NCBI GenBank assembly: GCA_000434775.1
Contig: FR895491.1
Span: 19,943-26,768, forward strand
DNA from: Eggerthella sp. CAG:368
Lineage (GTDB): Bacteria; Actinomycetota; Coriobacteriia; Coriobacteriales; Eggerthellaceae
DNA: 6,826 bases
Direction: 5' to 3'
The notes beneath the pieces are model-generated. The model searched no databases. It was given only the letters and a program-made list of their open reading frames with translations, and had not been told where the DNA came from. Position 1 is the stretch's first letter, and every line of letters starts with the position of its first letter. The position numbers were made by a program, and so were the translations under genes. Shown here one piece after another: positions 1-5,784 of this stretch.

Positions 1-699
1 AAAACCGGATTGGGTGATAAGGTTACCGTTAACTTATATCACGTTGCTTGCTGGGCTCAGCAAATAGGTCTTGCTTCAACTCAGTTTGGGGATAAATGGC
101 CGAAGTCAAGAAAAAGAGCTACGACTCCTACCAACAATACTTACATGGCTGGAGATGGCACATGGTTTGTTCTGTGTATGGGAAGTTCTTACACCTATTT
201 CCCACTCATCATGCAATTGCTTGAGCTTGATGATCTTCTTGAGGACGAAAAATACAGCTCATTAGAAATAATGAATAGTACTGGAACAAACGTTGATGCT
301 ATTAAAAAGATGGAAGAGGCTTTTGCAAAGTACGATTTTGCGCATTGGCAGAAAATCTTCGATGAAAACTCCATTGCTTATCACAGACTCTATTATTTCG
401 AAGATATTTTAGAAGACGAAGAAGCGTATGCTAACGATATTTTGAGGAAGCTTCCCTATGAGACTTTTGGTGAAAAAGCTCTAGCGACAAGTCCGATCAG
501 GCTTGAATCGGTTGGTGACCCAGTTCTTTATAGATCGAGGCCAATTGGCTATGACACAAAGATTGTAATGAAAGAATATGGCTACAGCGATGGAGAGATT
601 GAGACTTTGCTTAGGGAAAATGCAGTCAAAGCATATGAAGGTCCCGAGCTTCAAGGTTGCGTTCTTGAGGCAAGCTATGGTCCCGATTCTGTTGTATAG
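1..699 (+). CDS. CaiB/BaiF family III CoA-transferase, FldA/HadA-like, C-terminal part (5' end outside window)
   Basis: The open frame runs from the first base (first visible codons encode K-T-G-L-G-D-K-V-T-V), so the gene begins left of the window; 232 residues are visible before the TAG stop. The opening stretch is the family's conserved 'TGKGxxVxVSL' strand. It is followed by the 'PxNNxYxxxDGxWxxxxM' segment seen in fermentation CoA-transferases such as phenyllactate CoA-transferase FldA and 2-hydroxyisocaproate CoA-transferase HadA. The rest matches the small-domain helices and the return to the C-terminal tail. Such enzymes move CoA between acyl-CoA and a free carboxylic acid in the cytoplasm, through an aspartyl-CoA thioester. 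That catalytic Asp should lie about 30-40 residues before the visible part, so it cannot be checked. Full members are around 400-430 residues, so close to half is missing. It sits 32 bases before the enoate-reductase-like gene in the same direction, suggesting one operon. The family is clear; the FldA-like subgroup is a judgement by eye. Confidence 0.88.
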   Translation, partial: KTGLGDKVTVNLYHVACWAQQIGLASTQFGDKWPKSRKRATTPTNNTYMAGDGTWFVLCMGSSYTYFPLIMQLLELDDLLEDEKYSSLEIMNSTGTNVDAIKKMEEAFAKYDFAHWQKIFDENSIAYHRLYYFEDILEDEEAYANDILRKLPYETFGEKALATSPIRLESVGDPVLYRSRPIGYDTKIVMKEYGYSDGEIETLLRENAVKAYEGPELQGCVLEASYGPDSVV

Positions 700-731
700 G
701 GTCGTTCTCTCATCAAAGAAGGTGGCACACA

Positions 732-2795
732 ATGAATTTAATTCCGAAGATGTTTCATCCTATTTCTATTGGGAACGTCGAAATCAAGAATCGGTTCGTT
801 ATGCTTCCTATGACGACTATGTTTGCCGATAACTACTACATTACCGATGCAATGGTGGATTTTTATGAACAGCGAGCAAAGGGTGGTACGGGGCTAATCG
901 AAATAGGGTCTGTCTATGTGAGCGATCTTTTCGATACTGAACCGAAATACTATACAACTTCAGGTGCTGCAGGAGCCTGGGATGATTCATTCATCCCAGG
1001 CTGGAAAAAGCTCACGGAGGCTTGTCATAGGCATGGGTCTAAAGTGGCTGGACAGCTTCAATTATGCTACGAGTGGCGAGCTGATGCGTCAAAAGAGCTG
1101 CAGGTTTATGCTCCTTCAAAAGAAGTTATTTCTGGCCCGTTTGCGGGTATGCCTGAGGCGGAATTCACTAAAGAAGAACTTAAAATTTTGGTAGAGCAAT
1201 ATGCCCAGGCTGCAAAACGGCTGCAGGAGGGTGGCGTGGATATTATTGAAATTCACGCCGGAATTGGCTATATGGTGATGAGATTCCTTTCGAAATACTC
1301 AAACCATCGTGTTGACGAATATGGAGGATCTGCTGAAAATAGAGCGCGTCTTTTAACTGAAATCATTGATGCTATTCATGAAAGCTGTCCCGATGTTCCC
1401 ATTATTGTTCGTACTTCCGCTGATGATTTCATGCCAGGGGGAAGCAGGATAGAAGACTTGCTTGAAATTGTTCCTATTGTGGAAAAACATGGCATCAATG
1501 CATGGAATATACAGGTTGGATTCCATGAAGCGCCGAAACCTGTTGCGAATTTTTTGGTACCTGAAGGTGAGTTTATCCACTTTGCAAAACAGGTAAAAGA
1601 AGCAACAAAACTTCCTGTTTATCCTGGAACTCGCATTACGTCTGAAAAGATGTGTAAAAAGGTAGTGGAGGAAGACTATGGTGACCTTGTCGGGATGGGA
1701 CGTTCTTTTATTGCAGATCCAGAGTTCGTTAATAAGACAAGGACTGGAAAGGCGCATCTTATAAGATCTTGCATCGTGTGCAGCAGATGTCTTGACCATA
1801 GCCTTTTAGGAAAGCCTATTCAGTGTTCGGTGAATGCAAATGTTACCAATCATGAAATGGGACTCCCCGAGAATAGCATCATCCAAACAAAAAAACATGT
1901 TGCAATTGTAGGGTCGGGACCTGCTGCCTTAGAAGCCGCGCGGGTGCTTGATATAAGAGGACACAAGGTAACTTTAGTTGAGAAAGCAGACAGAATTGCT
2001 GGTCTTTTGAATATGGCACAAGTTCTTAACCCTTATCTTGAGTCCTATGTTGATTATTGGAACAACTTTATAAAGGAGAATTCAAATATCAATGTCCGAC
2101 TCAACGTAAAAGCAACGCCAGAGTACTTGCAATCACTTAAACCCGATGAGGTAATTATTGCATCAGGAGGGAAAGTAATAGCGCTCGATGTTCCAGGTGT
2201 TGATAATAAAAATGTTGTGAGCTCTCAGGACGTCAAAGATTTGGTTTCTGGGGTAGTTCCGAAAGGAAAAGGTCTTCTTTGGCGAAGCGCTATGCAGGCG
2301 ATCAAGGTGCAGGGTGGAACAGTTCCCTTTATGCGAATGGGTTTGAAGATGCACACGATTATTGGGAAGCGACTTGTGATTGTGGGAGGCGGCTTCGCGG
2401 GGCTTGAATGCGCGAGTGCAATGTCAGAAGGGCGGAGTGTTACCGTTGTTGAAGAATCTAAGAAGCTTGGTAATGGAATTGGAATTGTTGACAGGAAGCC
2501 AACTATTAATGCCTTGAAAAATAGGGGCGTAAAAATGCTTACCGAAACAAAGGTGAAAGAAATTACCAAGGAAGGAATCTTGGTCGAGGAAGGCGAAACT
2601 CAAAGAGAATTATTCATAGAATGCGACACTGTTTTGCTTGCTCTTGGCGTCGAAGAGGATCATGGATTATTTGATGAAATAAAAGCTGTTTTCCCGCGGG
2701 CTCGACTTATTGGAGATGCAACTTGTCCAAAAGGATCGGTTACCAGAACGCTAGAAGCTGTAGATGGAGGGTTTAAAGCTGGAATGACGTTATAA
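732..2795 (+). CDS. Old Yellow Enzyme-family FMN/4Fe-4S/FAD oxidoreductase (2,4-dienoyl-CoA / 2-enoate reductase-like)
   Basis: A 687-residue cytoplasmic protein with the complete FadH/enoate reductase/BaiCD layout, expected to use NAD(P)H to reduce an activated C=C bond. Residues about 1-345 are the FMN TIM barrel: PMTTM near 26, GQLQL near 107, EIHAGIGY 173-180, EYGGS 196-200, GTRI 299-302 and GMGRSFIADP 321-330. Tyr180 and His265 (in GFHEA) line up with the catalytic Tyr and His of E. coli FadH. The 4Fe-4S ligands are Cys347, 350, 353 and 365. An FAD-binding Rossmann motif GSGPAA starts at 394 with acidic Glu417. A second, pyridine-nucleotide motif GGGFAG lies at 552-557 with Glu574. A closing GDA motif is at 661-663. 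The ATG is preceded by AAGGTGG at 719-725, six bases away. About 40 residues (roughly 502-545) before the second Rossmann fold look like extra sequence. It is probably cotranscribed with the upstream CoA-transferase, suggesting a reductive branch of an acyl-CoA pathway. Substrate unknown; FldZ-, BaiCD- or FadH-like roles are all possible. Confidence 0.93.
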   Translation: MNLIPKMFHPISIGNVEIKNRFVMLPMTTMFADNYYITDAMVDFYEQRAKGGTGLIEIGSVYVSDLFDTEPKYYTTSGAAGAWDDSFIPGWKKLTEACHRHGSKVAGQLQLCYEWRADASKELQVYAPSKEVISGPFAGMPEAEFTKEELKILVEQYAQAAKRLQEGGVDIIEIHAGIGYMVMRFLSKYSNHRVDEYGGSAENRARLLTEIIDAIHESCPDVPIIVRTSADDFMPGGSRIEDLLEIVPIVEKHGINAWNIQVGFHEAPKPVANFLVPEGEFIHFAKQVKEATKLPVYPGTRITSEKMCKKVVEEDYGDLVGMGRSFIADPEFVNKTRTGKAHLIRSCIVCSRCLDHSLLGKPIQCSVNANVTNHEMGLPENSIIQTKKHVAIVGSGPAALEAARVLDIRGHKVTLVEKADRIAGLLNMAQVLNPYLESYVDYWNNFIKENSNINVRLNVKATPEYLQSLKPDEVIIASGGKVIALDVPGVDNKNVVSSQDVKDLVSGVVPKGKGLLWRSAMQAIKVQGGTVPFMRMGLKMHTIIGKRLVIVGGGFAGLECASAMSEGRSVTVVEESKKLGNGIGIVDRKPTINALKNRGVKMLTETKVKEITKEGILVEEGETQRELFIECDTVLLALGVEEDHGLFDEIKAVFPRARLIGDATCPKGSVTRTLEAVDGGFKAGMTL

Positions 2796-2832
2796 AAGGG
2801 CAAAATAAAATAACCTTATTAGCTAAGTAATT

Positions 2833-2869
2833 AAAAAACCTAGACATGGAACGTATGTCTAGGTTTTTT
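2833..2869. terminator. Bidirectional Rho-independent terminator between convergent genes
   Basis: A perfect 15-bp inverted repeat (2833-2847 with 2855-2869) encloses a 7-base loop. The arms begin with six A and end with six T, around a CCTAGACAT/ATGTCTAGG core. Read in either direction it gives a stable stem followed by a U-run. It lies 37 bases after the stop of the plus-strand reductase and about 87 bases beyond the stop of the minus-strand racemase-like gene, so it can end both transcripts. Confidence 0.95.
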
Positions 2870-2956
2870 GCGTACATCGTTTTGCGCTAGGTAAAAGACA
2901 TGATGCTCGAAATGTTGATTGGCGGTTCGGATGAGAGACTTGAAAGCACAGATTAA

Positions 2957-4123
2957 CTATTCTTCTGCTATGTGGATGATTCCTGTTTTAATAAGGGAAT
3001 GTATTTTTTCATCAGTAAACCCTACTTTTTTAAGAATCTCCTTTGAGTGTTCGCCGAGTTTTGGCGGGGCTTTAAATTCGTTTATTTTTGGGCGAAGTCC
3101 TGTAATGGCATGAGGAAGATTGGTTTGAAGCGTTGATCCTATTGAAGGGAAATTAACATAAGAAATCATGTTGGGTTCAAGGGTGGTTATCTGGTTTATT
3201 GCTTCTGTTTTATTGATAACGGGAGAAATGCAAAGGTCTTTATCTTTAAGCCATTCTGTCCACTCAGAAAGGGTTTTTGAAGCGAATACTTCTTTAAGTA
3301 TTTCATACGTGTCTGTTTTTGTTCGATCTTTGAGTTCGGGTTTTCCGATTGAATCGCAAAAAGAATTCCAGAATTTGTCTTCGATGAGACTAACCGATAT
3401 TCTTCCGTTGTCTTTTGTCGTGAAAATATTGTAAAAAGGACAGTTATCGGGATAAGCAATTGTTGACTCAGAGATTTCGCATCCTTGAAAAAACCAACGG
3501 CTATCTATCATTGAATTCCACCAAACGAATGAGTCAAACATGGAAATGTCGATATAGCGCCCCTTATTCGTTTTTTCTCTGTCGTAAAGAGCAATAAGGA
3601 GACTTTGGCACGAGACCATTGCTGTAGCGAGATCGCACAGATGCAGTGGGGCTTTATTCCCTCCGTTTAAAGAGAGGTAGCCGCTTTGTGCCTGTATATT
3701 AAGATCGTGTAGTGGTTTCAAGCTGCGGGGATCCTCTTGGCCATAACTAGAGAGCGAGCAGTAGATTAGTCTTGGATTGATTTCATGAAGAGTTTCGTAA
3801 TCAATTTTTAGCTTTTTTGCCACGCCTGGTCGAAAGCTTTCTATGACAACATCAGCTTCATGGACAAGCCAGTAAAACGCCTGAAGACCTTCGTTGTTCT
3901 TAAGGTTGATAGAAAGGCTTTTTTTATTGCGTCCTAGGGCGGTGAAATAGTAACTTGAACCATTTTTTAGTGGAGGCTCGTGTCTACAAAAATCTCCCCT
4001 ATTGGTATCTTCAACTTTTATTACTTCTGCTCCCAAATCTGCAAAAACTTGAGTCGAATATCCTCCGGGTAGATAACGGGTCATATCAAGAACCACAATA
4101 TTATCGAATGCTTTTTTCGTCAC
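2957..4123 (-). CDS. Alpha-methylacyl-CoA racemase-like protein (CaiB/BaiF family)
   Basis: A family III CoA-transferase-fold protein of 388 residues when started at GTG 4123; a longer in-frame ATG at 4174 adds 17 residues that do not look family-like. The GTG is preferred because AAGGAG lies at 4139-4134, ten bases upstream, and the protein then begins just before the usual first strand (VLDMTRYLPGG, 11-21). Further family signatures are DLGAEVIKVE (29-38), the N-R-N-K-K-S-L type segment (65-70), VIESFRPG (93-100) and the NKGRYIDISM strand (186-195). Against alpha-methylacyl-CoA racemases (M. tuberculosis MCR His126/Asp156/Glu241), His139 in HDLN, Asp164 in CDLA and Glu248 in IEDKFW fall in the right motifs. 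The His-Asp gap is about five residues shorter than in MCR. This suggests epimerisation of a 2-substituted acyl-CoA rather than CoA transfer, but the family is functionally mixed. It lies downstream of the LysR gene on the same strand and converges on the reductase operon. Confidence 0.87.
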   Translation of the reverse strand: MTKKAFDNIVVLDMTRYLPGGYSTQVFADLGAEVIKVEDTNRGDFCRHEPPLKNGSSYYFTALGRNKKSLSINLKNNEGLQAFYWLVHEADVVIESFRPGVAKKLKIDYETLHEINPRLIYCSLSSYGQEDPRSLKPLHDLNIQAQSGYLSLNGGNKAPLHLCDLATAMVSCQSLLIALYDREKTNKGRYIDISMFDSFVWWNSMIDSRWFFQGCEISESTIAYPDNCPFYNIFTTKDNGRISVSLIEDKFWNSFCDSIGKPELKDRTKTDTYEILKEVFASKTLSEWTEWLKDKDLCISPVINKTEAINQITTLEPNMISYVNFPSIGSTLQTNLPHAITGLRPKINEFKAPPKLGEHSKEILKKVGFTDEKIHSLIKTGIIHIAEE

Positions 4124-4137
4124 AATATTCACGCTCC

Positions 4138-4160
4138 TTATCAATAAAAAGTGCTGATAA
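4138..4160 (-). promoter_or_regulatory. Inverted repeat over the racemase ribosome binding site (candidate operator or mRNA hairpin)
   Basis: TTATCA, 11 bases, then TGATAA: a perfect 6-bp dyad just upstream of the racemase-like start. Its gene-proximal arm shares two bases with the AAGGAG Shine-Dalgarno at 4134-4139. It could be a site for the adjacent LysR protein, whose family binds dyads of this general size, or a weak stem in the leader mRNA that partly hides the ribosome binding site. No clear terminator separates the LysR stop (4290) from this site, and no convincing -35/-10 pair was found, so readthrough from LysR is possible. Confidence 0.45.
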
Positions 4161-4289
4161 AGAGAGGGTATCAAGGCAACGGAGCGTTTATTGCTGCAGC
4201 TTAATAGGGAAAAAAGAGAATAATGATGGTCTTGTCAATAATGGAAATATTATTTCAAGGCGAGGATTGCTACTGAAGGTGAAAAGTTC

Positions 4290-5225
4290 TTATTTTTGCG
4301 GGGGGGGGGTATATTCCTTTGAAAAAGATCGTGTAACGTCAATGAACTGACGAGCAATTTTGCTTTGATGAACTCGAGGATCGTAAACAAGGCAGATAGA
4401 GTGCCAGTCTTCGTCAACTTCTTCAATAGGGAGAATTTTTACCCTGTCCTTAAAGGGATCTATCTGGAAAGTGTCGAGCATTATCCCGACAATTTCTTTA
4501 TTGGCTACTACCGTGCTTGAGAGTGTGAATTCGTCGTCAAAAGATAATACTGGAGGAGGGGCATGGTGTTCATCGAGAAGCTGTTTTGTTGCATTTCCAA
4601 TTGGTGTATCAGGGCAGTAGGTTGAAAATTTTACATGGTTAAGATATTTGAGCGAAAAAGAACTTCGTTTAGCCCAGTGGCTCCCTTTATGGACAACAGC
4701 AACTATTCGTTTTTTTAGCACAGGGATAAATTCAAGATCGGTTTCTTCAGGAATAAATGCCGCAAAAACAATTTCATAATCTTGTTGTTTTAGCCCCCTA
4801 ATTAAGGGAAGCGAGAACTCGACGGTAATCCTGATTTTTGATTCGTAATTATAGATGCTCCAATATTTACTAAGGAGGGAAGGAAGATAATCGTATTGGA
4901 TGGTAGGTATTGTGCCAAGACTCAAAGTTGAATTAGTGACAGAACCCTTTTTTCGTGTTTCTTCAAGCGCTTCATCGAGAGATTCGAGAATTGTTTCGAG
5001 CTTTGCATGAAGCTCTTTTCCATGTTTTGTGAGACGTACGTTTCTTCTTCCTTCTCTGATTAAAAGAGGGGTATCAAGTTCTGTTTCGAGAGACTTGATT
5101 GAGGAACTCAGCGTTGGCTGAGTGATATAGAGTTCTCTTGCTGCTTCGGTGAAATGAAGGGTTTTCGATAAAACAAGAAAGTTGTAAAGCTGTGAAAGCG
5201 TAATTGAGTTAAATGGATTGCCCAT
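4290..5225 (-). CDS. LysR-type transcriptional regulator
   Basis: A 311-residue cytoplasmic DNA-binding regulator of the usual LysR length. Residues about 10-70 form the winged helix-turn-helix: LYNFLVLSKTLHFTEAARE leads into the recognition helix TQPTLSSSIKSLE at 35-47, followed by the wing LLIREGRRNVRLTKHG. A linker helix (about 71-93) precedes the periplasmic-binding-like effector domain (about 97-300), which includes SLGTIPTIQYDYLP. The ATG at 5225 is well supported: GAGGGAGGGA at 5240-5231 gives a strong ribosome binding site with a spacing of five to six bases. The gene lies 166 bases upstream of the racemase-like gene in the same direction rather than divergent from its target, so it may control that gene, the converging CoA-transferase/reductase operon, itself, or all of them. 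The extreme C-terminus (E-Y-T-P-P-P-Q-K) is encoded across a run of ten C. The ligand is unknown; an organic acid or CoA ester would fit the neighbours. Confidence 0.93.
   Translation of the reverse strand: MGNPFNSITLSQLYNFLVLSKTLHFTEAARELYITQPTLSSSIKSLETELDTPLLIREGRRNVRLTKHGKELHAKLETILESLDEALEETRKKGSVTNSTLSLGTIPTIQYDYLPSLLSKYWSIYNYESKIRITVEFSLPLIRGLKQQDYEIVFAAFIPEETDLEFIPVLKKRIVAVVHKGSHWAKRSSFSLKYLNHVKFSTYCPDTPIGNATKQLLDEHHAPPPVLSFDDEFTLSSTVVANKEIVGIMLDTFQIDPFKDRVKILPIEEVDEDWHSICLVYDPRVHQSKIARQFIDVTRSFSKEYTPPPQK
4300..4309 (-). repeat. Homopolymer of ten C (coding strand) at the LysR 3' end
   Basis: Ten consecutive G on the plus strand, ten C on the coding strand, encode the Thr-Pro-Pro-Pro near the end of the LysR-type protein. 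In the present register the gene stops two codons after the run (Q-K-stop). Gain of one C would instead continue as A-K-I-R-T-F-H-L-Q-stop. Loss of one would give a longer tail of about 16 residues ending L-A-L-K-stop. Such tracts are prone to slippage in replication and also to sequencing error. Confidence 0.9.
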
Positions 5226-5256
5226 TTTTATCCCTCCCTCTTCTATTCTCCCAATC

Positions 5257-5269
5257 TAATTATTGATTA
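5257..5269. promoter_or_regulatory. Candidate LysR-family box upstream of the LysR gene
   Basis: TAAT, five bases, ATTA: a symmetrical 13-base site fitting the T-N11-A pattern of LysR-family boxes, about 32 bases upstream of the LysR start codon. An interlocked AATC-N8-GATT dyad overlaps it at 5253-5268. This position would suit autoregulation. The surroundings are AT-rich, so chance occurrence is quite possible, and no firm -10/-35 pair could be assigned. Confidence 0.3.
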
Positions 5270-5556
5270 AAGCATTAAAGAAAAGCAATTGTGTGAAACG
5301 GTTTTCGTTATAGGTTTCGTTGAGCAAAACAAAGCAGGTTATTTATTAAGAAGGAGATGTTAAGGGTTTCCCTGCTCGTTATCGATAGGAGAAAGAAGTG
5401 CGAATTATCTATTTCGAATCAACTTTTATTTACTGATTAAACGCTCAAAATGCCCAATTCCTTTTCGGCCATTGGTGGCAAAGCAAAAGATAGAGGGCGT
5501 CGAGATAACTGTTAACGCTTCGTTTTCCGTTTCTTATCTATAAGAATAAGCGTTTT

Positions 5557-5620
5557 TATAAATAAGAATGCAGAATTAGCTTCCTTGTTTATAAAAATGG
5601 CGAAAAATATAAATAAGAAT
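5557..5620 (+). repeat. Direct repeats of a 13-base AT-rich motif
   Basis: TATAAATAAGAAT occurs exactly twice, at 5557-5569 and 5608-5620, with start points 51 bases apart. The core ATAAGAA occurs a third time at 5540-5546, where it forms a perfect 7-bp inverted repeat with TTCTTAT at 5531-5537 across a two-base spacer. The block lies in the gene-free AT-rich stretch and could be a protein-binding or curved-DNA region. No function can be assigned. Confidence 0.6.
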
Positions 5621-5693
5621 ACTAATTTTGTATTTTTAATTATATTTTTAGTAGATTTTATGAGCTGAGCTTTTCGGAGGCATGCAGAAAAGT

Positions 5694-5720
5694 CCCTGAA
5701 AGAGCAGCGTTCTTCCAGGG
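5694..5720 (-). terminator. Probable Rho-independent terminator of the flavoprotein operon
   Basis: On the minus strand CCCTGGAAGA pairs with TCTTTCAGGG around a 7-base loop, a 10-bp stem with a single G-U wobble. It is followed by A-C-U-U-U-U-C-U, a short and impure U-run. It lies about 49 bases beyond the TAA stop of the flavin/2Fe-2S subunit. The stem is good and the U-run weak, so efficiency may be moderate. Confidence 0.6.
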
Positions 5721-5759
5721 AAAGATTATTCAAGAATGTCGTGTTGAAGCGGAGCTACG

Positions 5760-5784
5760 CCCCAGGGATTATAAATCCCTGGGG
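5760..5784. repeat. Perfect 11-bp inverted repeat spanning the flavoprotein stop codon
   Basis: CCCCAGGGATT and AATCCCTGGGG are separated by only three bases (5771-5773). The minus-strand arm encodes the last codons, and the TAA stop (5771-5769) lies at the loop and inner part of the second arm. No U-run follows, so it does not look like an intrinsic terminator by itself. It may protect the mRNA 3' end or act together with the hairpin about 40 bases downstream, whose arms share the CCAGGG sequence. Confidence 0.85.

Larger units (their letters stand above)
5226..5768. other. Intergenic region of about 540 bases without a convincing gene
   Basis: Between the LysR start and the flavoprotein stop no frame on either strand has both a ribosome binding site and a protein-like composition. 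From right to left on the minus strand it holds the 3' hairpin and terminator of the flavoprotein operon (5694-5784), an AT-rich block with repeated ATAAGAA motifs (about 5531-5660), an unremarkable 5390-5530 stretch, and the probable LysR promoter and leader (about 5226-5340). A TTGTTT/TATAAA pair with a 17-base spacer (5585-5590 and 5608-5613) reads as a plus-strand promoter-like sequence with no gene behind it. No tRNA, rRNA or known riboswitch fold was recognised. Confidence 0.7.

Noticed and set aside
1353..1799. Minus-strand 148-codon frame inside the reductase gene, and similar long frames opposite other genes
   Set aside because: They are antisense shadows of strongly supported genes, with no recognisable domain or start signals.
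4124..4174. Longer N-terminus for the racemase-like protein from ATG 4174
   Set aside because: The added 17 residues lie upstream of the family's first strand, have no good ribosome binding site, and would read through the AAGGAG that serves GTG 4123.
4237..4254. AATAAT/ATTATT inverted repeat between the LysR and racemase genes as a terminator
   Set aside because: The stem is six A-T pairs only and no U-run follows, so it would not terminate.
5398..5436. Plus-strand GTG mini-frame of 12 codons with AGGAG six bases upstream, resembling a leader peptide
   Set aside because: No plus-strand gene follows within the window for it to regulate, and a frame this short is expected by chance.
5512..5733. 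Minus-strand 73-codon open frame with a hydrophobic middle, in the spacer before the LysR gene
   Set aside because: It starts at a TTG without a ribosome binding site, its first part is the terminator hairpin, and its Phe/Ile/Lys content simply reflects AT-rich DNA.
5226..5768. CRISPR array, tRNA or known riboswitch in the long spacer
   Set aside because: There are no regularly spaced repeats with unique spacers, no cloverleaf with a T-loop-like sequence, and no conserved riboswitch core that I could recognise.
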